This document shows positions 1-8,884 of a DNA stretch of 64,000 nt, piece by piece. The stretch lies in assembly GCA_046349435.1 (NCBI GenBank), contig JAXMCI010000010.1, positions 142,421 to 206,420 on the forward strand. Reading direction: 5' to 3'. Under the pieces are notes generated by a model. It had not been told where the DNA came from. It saw only the letters and a program-made list of their open reading frames with translations, and ran no database searches. This stretch comes from JAXMCI01 sp046349435. Lineage in GTDB: Bacteria; Pseudomonadota; Alphaproteobacteria; Dongiales; Dongiaceae. The position numbers and the translations under genes are program-made. Position 1 is the first letter of the stretch; each line of letters begins with the position of its first letter.

Positions 1-906
1 CTGCAGCGCCGGGATCAGCCAGGCGGCGGCATAGACCAGGAAGCCGATGACCGCGGCGTTGCGGTAGAGCCAGGCCGGCACATCGGGGCTGGCCTTGGGC
101 GGATCGACCGCGAAGATGGCGAACAGGGTCGCCGCGGCGCAGGTCGGCGCCAGCACCCACAGGATGTAGGTCCTGCGCCCGAACGGCGCCCGGCCGAAGG
201 GCGGCGGCAGCCGTCCGGCGCCCTTCGCCCCTGGCTCCCGACGCAGCGGCCGGTTGGCCGCGGTGACCAGCAGCGCCAGGAAGAGCAGCGCGACGCCGAG
301 CGCCGCCACCGCGACATGGGCCGCCTCGCCCCAGGCGCTGGCCCAGCCGAGGAACAGCGCGGCCGCCTGCGGCACCATCACCAGCGCCAGCAGCAGCGGC
401 CCGAAGATCGTCCAGTTGAGGACCAGGTTGCGCAGGCAGAGCGCCACCACCGTCCAGCTGTCGCCGGAGGTGGCGCCGAGCTTCGGGGTCAGGAAGTTGC
501 TGTTGCGGCGCAGGCCCTGAAGCTCGACCGGCTCGGAGAACGGCTCGGCGCCGTCGCCGCCTGCGGCCTGCCGCGCGCCGAGGGCGGCGAACACGGCCGC
601 ATCGTCGTCGCGATGCTTCCGCCAGGCGGTCAGCCAGCCGCCGACATAGCCGCCGCCGGAGACGGTCGAGAGATAGTCGAAGCGCCCGAGCAGGCCGAGC
701 TTGGCGAGGCCCTGCAGCACGCCGAGCGCGAAGCAGGCGCTGCGGATGCCGCCGCCCGACAGGCAGAGCGCGGCGCGGTTGCGCTCCAGCGCCGCGCGGT
801 AGAACGCGACCGTCCCGTCGCCCTCGGCCGGCGGCTCGACGCCGTGCAGCTGACGGTATTCCTGTCGCAGCATCTCGAGCAACGGCAGCGCAGGCCGGTC
901 CCGCAT
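1..906 (-). CDS. Patatin-like phospholipase family protein, C-terminally truncated by window edge
   Basis: The minus-strand frame is open from an ATG at 906 to the window edge (302 codons visible). Near the N-terminus it has the glycine-rich oxyanion motif SGGGIRSA, then the nucleophile-elbow region STVSGGGYVGGW. This pair is typical of bacterial patatin-like acyl hydrolases, which cleave membrane lipids with a Ser/Asp dyad. The Asp of the dyad is not visible and would lie beyond the edge. Further on are at least two hydrophobic segments (around residues 170-230) and another close to the edge, so the protein is probably membrane-anchored with a cytoplasmic catalytic head. It is divergent from the flavoprotein gene at 1000. 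The substrate cannot be told. Confidence 0.75.
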   Translation of the reverse strand, partial: MRDRPALPLLEMLRQEYRQLHGVEPPAEGDGTVAFYRAALERNRAALCLSGGGIRSACFALGVLQGLAKLGLLGRFDYLSTVSGGGYVGGWLTAWRKHRDDDAAVFAALGARQAAGGDGAEPFSEPVELQGLRRNSNFLTPKLGATSGDSWTVVALCLRNLVLNWTIFGPLLLALVMVPQAAALFLGWASAWGEAAHVAVAALGVALLFLALLVTAANRPLRREPGAKGAGRLPPPFGRAPFGRRTYILWVLAPTCAAATLFAIFAVDPPKASPDVPAWLYRNAAVIGFLVYAAAWLIPALQ

Positions 907-999
907 GGCTTCCCCCAGCTCACCGCCCGTCACTCTGCGCCGCCCCGCGCCCCGGGCGCAATCCCGTCGGCTTGACCGCGATGGCGGCGCCGCCGCATC

Positions 1000-2277
1000 G
1001 TGCGGCGGGACAGCGAGGGATCGGACGTGGCCGGAGACGATGACAAGCCGCTGGTGGTGATCGGCGCCGGCGTGGTCGGCGTGGCGACCGCGCTCTATCT
1101 GCAGCGCCACGGGCTGAAGGTGACCATCGTCGACCCGGGCGGGCCGGGCGAGGGGACGTCGCGCGGCAATGCCAGCATCATCGCCGTCGAGTCCTGCGTG
1201 CCGGTGGCGACCCCCGGCATCGCCCGCGCGGTGCCCGGCATGCTGCTCGATCCGCTGGGGCCGCTGGCCATCCGCTGGTCCTACCTGCCGCGGCTGGCGC
1301 CCTGGCTGTGGCAGTTCGTCCGGGCGAGCGCGCCGGCCCGGGTCGAGGAGATCTCGATCGCGCTGCGCGCCATCCTGGTCGAGGCGATCCCCTGCTGGGA
1401 GCCGCTGCTCGCCGATGCCGGCATCGCCGACATGCTGCGCCGCAACGGCATGCTGCTGGTCTTCGAGAGCGAGGCGAAGTTCGCCGCCATGCAGCCCTAT
1501 CTCGAGCTGCAGCGCCGCCGCGGCACCCTCTTCGACGTGGTCGCGCCGGAGGAGCTGCGCCAGCTCGAGCCGACCCTGCAGCCGATCTTCCGCCACGCCG
1601 TGCTCTACCGCGAGGTCGGCCACACGCTCGACAATTTCCGCCTGGTGCAGCGCCTGGCCGAGTTCTTCCGGCAGCGCGGCGGAACGATCCTCCGGGCCGC
1701 CGCGCGCGGCTTCTCCGCCGGGGCGGAGGGCGTCACGCAGGTGCTCACCGAGGCCGGCGCCGTCGATTGCCGCGGCGTCGTGGTCGCGGCCGGCGCCTGG
1801 TCGCGCCGGCTCGCCCGCGACCTCGGCGCCGCGGTGCCGCTCGACACCGAGCGCGGCTACCATGTGATGCTGCCGGAGCCCGGCATCATGCCGCGCCGGC
1901 CGATCTACTCCGCCGAGGGCAGCTTCGTCGCGACGCCGCTCGAGCACGGGCTGCGGCTGGCCGGCACGGTCGAGCTCGGCGGCCTCGAGGCGCCGCCCAA
2001 CTATGCGCGGGCCGACATCCTGCTGCGCCACGGCCGGCGGATCTTCGGGCCGCTGGGCGAATCGGGCCGCAGCAACTGGATGGGATTCCGCCCGTCGCTG
2101 CCGGATTCGCTGCCGGTGATCGGGCCGGCGGGGCGCCACCGCAACGCCTGGCTCGCCTTCGGCCACGGCCATCTCGGCCTGACCCTGGCGGCGGTCACCG
2201 GCCGGCTGGTCGCCGACCTGGTGGCCGGGCGGGCGCCGGTGGCCGACCCGGCGCCCTATCGCGCGGACCGGTTCTGA
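1000..2277 (+). CDS. FAD-dependent oxidoreductase, D-amino-acid dehydrogenase (DadA)-like
   Basis: The product has 425 residues. The N-terminal dinucleotide-binding loop VVIGAGVVG (about residues 19-27), the conserved GTSRGNAS segment and the C-terminal block GFRPSLPDSLPVIGP followed by FGHGHLGLT are the signature of the DAO/DadA family. These enzymes oxidise D-amino acids, or related amines and hydroxy acids, to imino/keto acids and pass electrons to the respiratory chain. The start is a GTG at 1000; a second in-frame GTG lies nine codons downstream and still keeps the Rossmann motif. The gene stands alone and converges with the cyclase gene. The exact substrate is not identifiable, because the family also includes hydroxyproline- and sarcosine-type members. 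Confidence 0.82.
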   Translation: MRRDSEGSDVAGDDDKPLVVIGAGVVGVATALYLQRHGLKVTIVDPGGPGEGTSRGNASIIAVESCVPVATPGIARAVPGMLLDPLGPLAIRWSYLPRLAPWLWQFVRASAPARVEEISIALRAILVEAIPCWEPLLADAGIADMLRRNGMLLVFESEAKFAAMQPYLELQRRRGTLFDVVAPEELRQLEPTLQPIFRHAVLYREVGHTLDNFRLVQRLAEFFRQRGGTILRAAARGFSAGAEGVTQVLTEAGAVDCRGVVVAAGAWSRRLARDLGAAVPLDTERGYHVMLPEPGIMPRRPIYSAEGSFVATPLEHGLRLAGTVELGGLEAPPNYARADILLRHGRRIFGPLGESGRSNWMGFRPSLPDSLPVIGPAGRHRNAWLAFGHGHLGLTLAAVTGRLVADLVAGRAPVADPAPYRADRF

Positions 2278-2304
2278 GCTCCCGGGCCGCTGCCCGGCGA
2301 CGGC

Positions 2305-4062
2305 TCAGCGGGTCGCCGGGAACCCCGCCTTCAGCAGGGCCTGGCGATGGTGGTCGCGATCGGCCGGCTGGCGGTAGTGCAGCGTCTGGAGGTGGCCGCC
2401 TACCGTGAAGGCGGGGTCGCCGGCCAGGGTCGCCTGGAGGTGGGTCGCCGCCGTGTCCTCGTCGCCCATCGCGGCCAGCGCCGCGGCGAGGAACGCGTGG
2501 TGCGCCGGCTCCGGATGGGTGATGTGGCGGAAGGCGGCCACGGCCTCGGCATAGCGCCGGCCGACGAAATAGGCCCGGCCGAGGTGATTCCAGAAGCGCT
2601 CGGGATGATACGGGTTGAGCCGCATCGCCTTGAGGATCCACTCGACTCCCTCGTCCGGCCGGCCGAGCCAGGTCAGCAGCTCGCCCTGCTGGACCACCAG
2701 CAGGTCGTAGTTCGGGTTGAGGGCTAGGCCGCGCTCCTGGTGATAGAGCGCCTTGTCGTGCTGGCCGCGGATCAGGCTCAGCGCGGCGAGGATCCGGTGC
2801 ACGTCGGCGTCGTTGTCGTCGAGCCGCAGCGCCCGCTCGAGCGCGGCGAGGACGTCGCGGAGCGCCACCTCGCGGTCCGGGCACCAGCCATGGACCCAGC
2901 TCTGGCCGAGGACGCAGCCCTTCCAGGCATGGGCGTGGGCGTAGTCGGGATCGAGCGCCAGGGCGCGCTCGAGCAGCGCCTGGGCATGGGCATTGTCGGC
3001 GCGGGCGGAGCGATGGTGCAGCACCTTGGCGGCGAGCACGCATTCGTAGGCCGCCATGTTCTCGGTCTGCTTGCGCTTGGCGCGGTCGTGGCGCGCCGCC
3101 TCGACCCGGCCGGGCAGCGTGGCGACGATCGCCGAGGCGAGCTCGTCCTGGATCTCGAAGATGTCCTCGAGCCGGCGGTCGTAGCGCTCGGCCCAGACAT
3201 GCCGGTCGGTTTCCGCGTCGATCAGCTGGCCGGTGACCCGCACGCGGCCGCCCGCCTTGCGGACGCTGCCCTCGAGCACGAAGTCGACGTCGAGGATGCG
3301 CGCCACCTCCTGGATGTTCACCGCCTTGCCCTTGAAGACGAAGGTCGAGTTGCGCGAGATCACCAGCAACTCGCGGAAGCGGGACAGCTCGGTGATGATG
3401 TCCTCGGTCAGGCCGTCGGCGAAGAACTCCTGCTCGGGATCGCCGGAGATGTTGGCGAAGGGCAGCACCGCCACCGAAGGCCGTCGGGCCCTGGCGGGCG
3501 CGGTGGCGGGAGGACTCGCGGGCACCGGCGGCGGCGCGTCGTCGACGCGGATCCGGTAGACCCGCAGCGGGCGCGTCAGGTTCTTGACGCTCTGCTCGCC
3601 GAGGTCCTCGATGACCGCCTTGTCGAGGCGGTTGCTGATCTGGTCGCGCACGGCGCCGGAGATGCAGATTCCGCCGGGCTCGGCCAGCGCCTGGAGCCGC
3701 GCCGCGATGTTGACCCCGTCGCCGAAGATGTCGCCGTCCTCGAAGATGATGTCGCCCAGGTTGACGCCGATGCGGAACTGGATGCCGGCGCCATCGGCAT
3801 TGCGCTCGGCCATCTGCTGCTGGATCTCGATGGCGCACTGCGCGGCGTCGGCGACGGTCTGGAACTCGACCAGCAGCCCGTCGCCGGTCGTCTTGATGAT
3901 GCGTCCGCGCCGCCGGGCGATGGTCGGGTCGATCAGCTCCGACCGGTGCGCGCGCAGCCGCGCCAGGGTGCCGGCCTCGTCGATCTCCATCAGCCGGCTA
4001 TAGCCGGCCATGTCGGCCGCGAGAATTGCGGCAAGCCTGCGCTCGAGCTCCTGCGGCTCCAT
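2305..4062 (-). CDS. Class III adenylyl cyclase with TolB-like and TPR domains
   Basis: The product has 585 residues, taking the ATG at 4062 just before MEPQELERRL. Residues about 1-170 form a class III nucleotide cyclase domain. The metal aspartates are D17 (AADMAGYS) and D61 (TTGDGLLVEF), the ATP-type specificity residues are K57 and D115 (GDGVNIAAR), and N118 and R122 are the transition-state pair. About residues 190-330 (SVAVLPFANISGD onward) resemble the TolB-like amino-terminal region often fused to these cyclases. The rest is TPR-type helical repeats. No membrane segment is visible, so the protein is probably cytoplasmic and makes cAMP in response to partners bound by the TPR part. The longer open frame upstream of 4062 is antisense to the next gene and was not used. 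Confidence 0.87.
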   Translation of the reverse strand: MEPQELERRLAAILAADMAGYSRLMEIDEAGTLARLRAHRSELIDPTIARRRGRIIKTTGDGLLVEFQTVADAAQCAIEIQQQMAERNADGAGIQFRIGVNLGDIIFEDGDIFGDGVNIAARLQALAEPGGICISGAVRDQISNRLDKAVIEDLGEQSVKNLTRPLRVYRIRVDDAPPPVPASPPATAPARARRPSVAVLPFANISGDPEQEFFADGLTEDIITELSRFRELLVISRNSTFVFKGKAVNIQEVARILDVDFVLEGSVRKAGGRVRVTGQLIDAETDRHVWAERYDRRLEDIFEIQDELASAIVATLPGRVEAARHDRAKRKQTENMAAYECVLAAKVLHHRSARADNAHAQALLERALALDPDYAHAHAWKGCVLGQSWVHGWCPDREVALRDVLAALERALRLDDNDADVHRILAALSLIRGQHDKALYHQERGLALNPNYDLLVVQQGELLTWLGRPDEGVEWILKAMRLNPYHPERFWNHLGRAYFVGRRYAEAVAAFRHITHPEPAHHAFLAAALAAMGDEDTAATHLQATLAGDPAFTVGGHLQTLHYRQPADRDHHRQALLKAGFPATR

Positions 4063-4142
4063 CGACCCTGTGCCTTCTTCGTCGGTGCGGGATCCTATCA
4101 CCGGGGCAATCCCGATAGTACCCGCCACGAGGGCGCTGCGGC

Positions 4143-5483
4143 TCAGCCTTGCCCGCTCAGCCAGGCATCGATCAGAGCCGCCGTCCGGCGGCCGTCGCGG
4201 ATCGCGTAGTTGGTGCCGCGATCCTCGGGATAGACCTGCGCCATGCTGGCGATCCAGGCGCCGGGGATCGGCGTCTCGGGCCCGGGCACCCGGTCGGCGT
4301 AGCCGCAGGCGACGATCGGCTGGGCGTAGCGCGCCCGCCAGACATGCGCCGCCGTGACCGTCGCCGGATCGAGGTCGGGGAACATCCGGCGGAGATGGGC
4401 GAGGGTGAAGTCGACCGTCTCGGCATCGCTCCAGGCGAAGGCAGGGTCGTCGGCCGGCAGGTAGCGCGAGAGATAGACGACGCGGCGCCGTCCGGTCGGA
4501 TCGGCCTGGTCGAGATGGGTGTGCTCGATGACGCCGACGAAGGGGAAGCCCGGGTCGTTGACGTTCATCCAGTAGAGCTCGGACAGGCTGCGCGTCAGCT
4601 CCAGCACGACGCAGACATTGGCGAGATAGCCGATCCCGGCGAGGCGCGCGCGGTAGTCCGGCGGCACCGCGTCGCCGAGGATCGCGGCGATCTGCGGCAG
4701 CGCCGCGGTGAGCAGCACCGCCGCGCCCGCGACCGGGCCCCGCTCGGTGGCGACGCCGGCGATCCGGCCCTCGGCATCGCGCAGCAGGCCGGTCGCGGCG
4801 CGGCCGGGGTGGAACTCGCCGCCGGCGGCGCGGATCGCCTCGACCATGGCGTCGGCGAGCGCCGCGAAGCCGCCGCGGAAATAGGCCAGCCGCTCCTCGC
4901 CGCCGCGCCCGCGGCTGCCGCCGCGCAGCCGCAGCTTGGCCCAGAACCAGGCGGCCGAGACCTCGTCCGCGTGGCGGCCGAACTTGCCCTGCAGCAGCGG
5001 CGCCCAGACCACCTCGAAGACGCGGCGGCCGCCCAGCTGCCGCAGCCACTGTGCCGCCGGCACCCGGTCCAGCGTCCGCCAGTCGGCGATCCGCCGGGCG
5101 CGCAGCAGCAGCAGCCCGAGCCGCAGCCGGTCGAGCGGCGGCAGCGGCGTGAAGCGCAGCAGGTCGAGCGGCCGCGACAGCCGGTAGAGCTGCCGCCGGT
5201 AGTAGAGCCCGGTGCGGGTCGCGCCGACGGTGACATGGTCGGCGAGGCCGAGCTCGCCGACCAGCCGGTCGACCTCGCGGTCGCTGGTGAACCAGTGGTG
5301 ATAGAAGCGCTCCAGCCGCGTCCCGCCGGCGTGGAAGGCGGCGGCCAGCCCGCCCGGCTCGGCCTCGGCCTCGAGCAGCACCGGCCGCCGGCCGCGGCGG
5401 ACCAGCTCCCAGGCGGCGGCCAGACCGGTGAAGCCGGCCCCGACCACGATCACGGGTGCGCCGCTCGCCGGTCCGGCGCTCAT
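4143..5483 (-). CDS. FAD-dependent amine-oxidase/protoporphyrinogen-oxidase-like protein
   Basis: The product has 446 residues. An N-terminal FAD loop VVGAGFTGLAAAWEL (G15, G17, G20) is followed by an EAEAEPGGLAA block typical of the protoporphyrinogen-oxidase/UDP-galactopyranose-mutase superfamily, and a C-terminal FAD block ends in GRRTAALIDAWL. The start overlaps the stop of the upstream GT2 gene by four bases, so the two are translationally coupled. In many genomes this kind of flavoprotein sits beside a GT2 polyisoprenyl-phosphate glycosyltransferase in glycan loci. That pairing suggests a role in modifying a lipid-linked sugar or a surface glycan rather than haem synthesis. The function is inferred from context. 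Confidence 0.78.
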   Translation of the reverse strand: MSAGPASGAPVIVVGAGFTGLAAAWELVRRGRRPVLLEAEAEPGGLAAAFHAGGTRLERFYHHWFTSDREVDRLVGELGLADHVTVGATRTGLYYRRQLYRLSRPLDLLRFTPLPPLDRLRLGLLLLRARRIADWRTLDRVPAAQWLRQLGGRRVFEVVWAPLLQGKFGRHADEVSAAWFWAKLRLRGGSRGRGGEERLAYFRGGFAALADAMVEAIRAAGGEFHPGRAATGLLRDAEGRIAGVATERGPVAGAAVLLTAALPQIAAILGDAVPPDYRARLAGIGYLANVCVVLELTRSLSELYWMNVNDPGFPFVGVIEHTHLDQADPTGRRRVVYLSRYLPADDPAFAWSDAETVDFTLAHLRRMFPDLDPATVTAAHVWRARYAQPIVACGYADRVPGPETPIPGAWIASMAQVYPEDRGTNYAIRDGRRTAALIDAWLSGQG

Positions 5484-6463
5484 CGCCGGCGGGTCGCGCC
5501 GTAGCGGCTCTCGCGCACCGCCTGGGCGATGTAGGGCGGCCGCTGCTTCACCTCGGTGAAGACGCGGCCGAGATACTCGCCGATGATGCCGAGGGAGAGC
5601 AGCTGGATGCCGCCCAGCAGCAGCAGCGCCGTGCCGCCGGCGCCCAGCCCCCCGGCCGGCCAGCCGGCGAGCGCGGCGACCAGCCCGGCGAAGGCGAGCA
5701 GCGACACCGCCAGGCCGAGCCAGAGGATGGCGCGCAGCGGCCGGACCGAGAAGTTGAAGACGCCGTCGAAGGCCAGCCGGATCAGCCGGTCGAGCGGGTA
5801 CTTGGTGGTGCCGGCGGCGCGCGCCGCGCGCTCGTAGGGCAGCCCGATCTGCGGGCCGCCGACCCAGGCGCGCAGGCCGCGCACGAAGCGCTGCCGCTCC
5901 GGCATCGCCTCGATCGCGTCGAGCGCCCGGCGGTCGATCAGCCCGAAATCGCCGGCATCGCGTGGGATCTCGACCTCGGCGAGCCGGCTCAGCAGGCGGT
6001 AGAAGGCGTCGTAGGCGAACCTCTTGGGAAGAGATTCCTTGCGATCGCGGCGCACGCCGTAGACCACCTCGTGGCCGGCGCGCCAGCTCTCGATCATGGC
6101 CGGCACCAGCTCGGGCGGATCCTGCAGGTCGGCGTCCATCACCACGATGACGTCGCCGGCCGCCTGGCGCAGCCCGGCCACGACCGCCGCCTGGTGCCCG
6201 AAGTTGCGCCGGAAGGTGACCAGCGCGACCCGCGGGTCGGCGGCCGCGATCGCCTGCAGCAGGGCAGGGGTCTCGTCGCGGCTGCCGTCGTCGACATAGA
6301 CGATCTCGAGCGCAAACCCGGGCAGCGGGTCGAGCGCCGCGATCACCCGGCGGTGGGTGGCGTCGATGACGGCCGCCTCGTTGAAGACCGGCAGGACGAC
6401 GGAGAGCAGCCGGGTCGGCTCGCCGCCCGCGCTCGTCCCATCCTGCCGCATCGGCTCCGCCAT
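5480..6463 (-). CDS. GT2 family glycosyltransferase, polyprenyl-phosphate type
   Basis: The product has 327 residues. The GT-A fold is seen in LLSVVLPVFNEAAVI and YVDDGSRDETPALL, with the metal-binding DXD at VVMDADLQDPPEL. Two hydrophobic segments follow near the C-terminus (about residues 235-295), ending in GEYLGRVFTEV. This layout is that of DPM1/ArnC/GtrB-like enzymes, which move a sugar from a nucleotide donor to a polyprenyl-phosphate carrier at the inner face of the membrane. The product would feed GT-C enzymes that act outside, and two GT-C-like membrane proteins are encoded at 8885 and 10900. It is coupled by ATGA overlap to the FAD protein downstream. Confidence 0.87.
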   Translation of the reverse strand: MAEPMRQDGTSAGGEPTRLLSVVLPVFNEAAVIDATHRRVIAALDPLPGFALEIVYVDDGSRDETPALLQAIAAADPRVALVTFRRNFGHQAAVVAGLRQAAGDVIVVMDADLQDPPELVPAMIESWRAGHEVVYGVRRDRKESLPKRFAYDAFYRLLSRLAEVEIPRDAGDFGLIDRRALDAIEAMPERQRFVRGLRAWVGGPQIGLPYERAARAAGTTKYPLDRLIRLAFDGVFNFSVRPLRAILWLGLAVSLLAFAGLVAALAGWPAGGLGAGGTALLLLGGIQLLSLGIIGEYLGRVFTEVKQRPPYIAQAVRESRYGATRRR

Positions 6464-6530
6464 CCGCCCGGTCCCCTTGCGATACGATCCCCGCCGCAGG
6501 ATAGCGGGCCCGTGTTCCTCTCGTAAGGCG

Positions 6531-7619
6531 TCAGCCGGCGAGCCGGCGGAAATGACGGGCGAGCCAGCCGGGATCCACCAGGTTGAGCAGCAGCTGCCGG
6601 CGCAGCGCGGGATGCGACAGCGCCCGGCCGAGCAGCAGCGGCGGGCGCAGCAGCCGTTCCTGGGCCGCTGCGAGGCGCGGATGCCCCCCCTGCCGGCAGG
6701 CCCGCGCCGCCAGCAGACGGGCGCGCCGGGACGCCGCGGCCGGTGCCGGCAGCGGCGCCGCCAGCAGGTCCCGGGCGGCGATCAGGTACGCGTCCAGCAG
6801 GCCCCCCCGGCCGTGCCGCGCGAGCCGGCCGCGCACCGCCGTCCAGTCGGCGTCGCCGGCGACCCGGCCGAGATGGCCGAGATCCTGCAGCAGCCGCAGC
6901 TCGGCGCGGCCATAGGCCATGCCGAGATCGGTGACGCCGGCATGGGCGATCGCGTGCACCAGCCGGTCCTGGGTGGCCGGCACGCGCACCGCCACGCCGT
7001 CGACGCCGAGCCGCCGCGCCCGGGCCAGGAGCTCGCCGGCCGGCAGCAGCACGGTGCCGGGATAGGCGAGCGGCACGTGATGCAGTTCGATCCAGGCCGG
7101 CCCGCCGGGCCGCCAGAGCGGCGCGGCGTGATGGGCCAGCGGGCTGCGGGTGTGGAGCTGCGGCAGGTAGCCCTGCTCCTGCAGGTGCCGGGCGCAGGCG
7201 GCGAGCTGGTCGGCCGGCACCAGCAGGTCGAGGTCGATCTGGAAGCGCTCGGCGGGGTCGCGGTCCCCGGTCAGCAGGTCGGCCGTGCCCTTGAGGAACA
7301 CCGGCTCGACGCCGATCCCGGCGAGCAGCCGCGCCACCGCCAGCGCCTCGGCGCGCAGTGCCGCGTTGCGCTGCCGGTTGAGCGTTTCCATGCCATCGAA
7401 GTAGTCGACCAGCTCCGCCGGCAGGGCGGCCTCGAGGGCCAGCCGGCGCAGGGCGCCGCGCACCGCCGGCGCGACCTGATGGTCGCTCGCCAGGCGCACC
7501 AGCCAGGGTGCCGAGAGGCGGCCCGTCTCGATGGTCCGCAGCAGCGCCGGTCGCCGCGGCTCCGGCGGCGCGAAGGAGAGCAGGGCGCAGAGGAAGCCGA
7601 AGCTGGCGCGGGCGCCCAA
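6531..7619 (-). CDS. Nucleotidyltransferase family protein (NTP_transf_5-like)
   Basis: The product has 362 residues starting from a TTG at 7619, nine bases after the stop of the upstream kinase gene. A nucleotidyltransferase core is visible: LAGIGVEPVFLKGTADLL, then a DxD pair in ERFQIDLDLLVP, then ELHHVPL and a helical C-terminal half. This is the pattern of the uncharacterised NTP_transf_5 family (PF14907). Members commonly lie next to PqqD-domain and HPr-kinase-like genes in peptide-modification loci, as here. The substrate is unknown. The TTG start is the only one that keeps the whole N-terminal helical region, but it is not certain. Confidence 0.68.
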   Translation of the reverse strand: MGARASFGFLCALLSFAPPEPRRPALLRTIETGRLSAPWLVRLASDHQVAPAVRGALRRLALEAALPAELVDYFDGMETLNRQRNAALRAEALAVARLLAGIGVEPVFLKGTADLLTGDRDPAERFQIDLDLLVPADQLAACARHLQEQGYLPQLHTRSPLAHHAAPLWRPGGPAWIELHHVPLAYPGTVLLPAGELLARARRLGVDGVAVRVPATQDRLVHAIAHAGVTDLGMAYGRAELRLLQDLGHLGRVAGDADWTAVRGRLARHGRGGLLDAYLIAARDLLAAPLPAPAAASRRARLLAARACRQGGHPRLAAAQERLLRPPLLLGRALSHPALRRQLLLNLVDPGWLARHFRRLAG

Positions 7620-7628
7620 GGCCGCTTC

Positions 7629-8705
7629 TCAGGCGGCCAGCGTCGCGGCCCAGGCGGCCGCGGCGGCCGCGTCGTCATGGGCCAGCTCGTAGGCCGGGCA
7701 GGTCTCCAGCCACCGCGCCAGCCGGCCGAGCGCCTCGTCGCCGAGCGGCCGGCCGATCCGCGCCGGCGATTCCATGATCCGGGCCAGCGCGGCGAAGGGC
7801 TCGAGCCGGGTGGCAGCGACGCCGCGCGCGCCGGCGAAGCGCGGGAACAGGATGGCCCGCACCGGCAGGGGCTGCCGCGCGATCCGCTCGGCCGGCGGCA
7901 GCCAGTACTTGACGTCCTGCTCGGCCCGCCGGAACACCCTCGCCTCGGCGAGGTCGGGGATCAGCCGGCCGAGCAGGCGCCAGCTGCCGCGCTTCAGCAC
8001 CAGCGGCAGCGGCAGCGGCCGGACGAGATCCTCGTCGAGCAGCGTCAGGTCGTCCGCGACATGGCCGAAGCCGCGCGCCAGCAGGGCCGTGAGCAGGGTC
8101 GTCTTGCCGCTCCCCGAGAGCCCGGGCAGCACCAGGCAGCCGCCGCCCGGGGCGGCCACAGCGGCCCCGTGCAGCGCGAGCTGCCAGTCCGCGGTGTCGA
8201 AGGCCAGCCGCGCCAGCCCGGCCAGCGCCGTCGCCACCGCCTCGTCGAGCGAGCGGGCCGGCTGCGGCGGCTCCTCGCCGATCGTCACCCGCAGCTGGCC
8301 GGCCTCGCGGGTGACGGCCAGCGCCGCGGCAGGCCTCGGCTGGTGGCCATCGGGGGCCAGCGGCGCCAGCAGCGGGCGCAGCACCGCCTCGACATCGCGA
8401 GCGCCCAGCCGCAGCGCGACGACCGTGCCGGCCAGCCCGCAGCACAGCGTCGCCTCCGGCTCTCCGATGAGCCCGTCCTCGCGCCAGCGCCGCAACGTCG
8501 TACGGACATCCTGCTCCGCCCGGCCGGGGTCGATGCCGTAGGCCTCGGCCAAGGCCGGCGCCAGCTCCGAATCGGCAAGGCCCGCGGCCCGCTGCTCCCA
8601 GAGGAAGCGCGCGCTGCCGTTGAGCGCGTAGAGCCGCTCGCCAAGCCGCCGCGCCAGCAGCAGCCCGTCACCGACCGGCGCCGCGATGTAGCCGTCTCCC
8701 GTCAT
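7629..8705 (-). CDS. PqqD-domain / HPr-kinase-like fusion protein
   Basis: The product has 358 residues. Residues about 1-90 look like a PqqD fold, a RiPP-recognition chaperone, with GERLYALNGSARFLWE and a following helix. Residues about 160-358 are an HPr(Ser)-kinase-like P-loop domain: LALHGAAVA, the Walker A LPGLSGSGKTTLL (195-202) and HVADDLTLLDEDL. In the HprK-related-kinase A systems the PqqD-like and kinase proteins are usually separate genes; here they appear fused. A likely role is binding a peptide or small protein through the PqqD part and phosphorylating it. The proline-rich Ser-containing peptide at 10511 is a candidate substrate, but that is inference. The gene heads the minus-strand arm. 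Confidence 0.72.
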   Translation of the reverse strand: MTGDGYIAAPVGDGLLLARRLGERLYALNGSARFLWEQRAAGLADSELAPALAEAYGIDPGRAEQDVRTTLRRWREDGLIGEPEATLCCGLAGTVVALRLGARDVEAVLRPLLAPLAPDGHQPRPAAALAVTREAGQLRVTIGEEPPQPARSLDEAVATALAGLARLAFDTADWQLALHGAAVAAPGGGCLVLPGLSGSGKTTLLTALLARGFGHVADDLTLLDEDLVRPLPLPLVLKRGSWRLLGRLIPDLAEARVFRRAEQDVKYWLPPAERIARQPLPVRAILFPRFAGARGVAATRLEPFAALARIMESPARIGRPLGDEALGRLARWLETCPAYELAHDDAAAAAAWAATLAA

Positions 8706-8827
8706 CGGCCGACTTTAGGCCAGGCCGGGGGCCGGGGCCAACTCCCGCCCGGCGGGATGGCGGGCCCGTGTACCGGGACATGGCGGACACACTGCCCGGC
8801 CGCCGACGTCCCCATCGCCGCGTCGCC

Positions 8828-8833
8828 TTGACA
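8828..8833 (+). promoter_or_regulatory. Possible -35 element of the divergent intergenic region
   Basis: A perfect TTGACA lies 52 bases upstream of the GTG start of the membrane-protein gene, in the 179-base gap between the two divergent arms of the locus. No good -10 hexamer follows at the normal distance, so the promoter call is weak. Confidence 0.25.
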
Positions 8834-8884
8834 GCCGCTCGGCCGTGATGCGCCCATGCCCGAGGCGCGGCGGCGGAGGGGGCG

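Noticed and set aside
2305..5049. Extension of the cyclase frame to 914 codons
   Set aside because: The part upstream of 4062 overlaps the FAD protein gene antisense and is Arg-rich; the cyclase domain begins right after the ATG at 4062.
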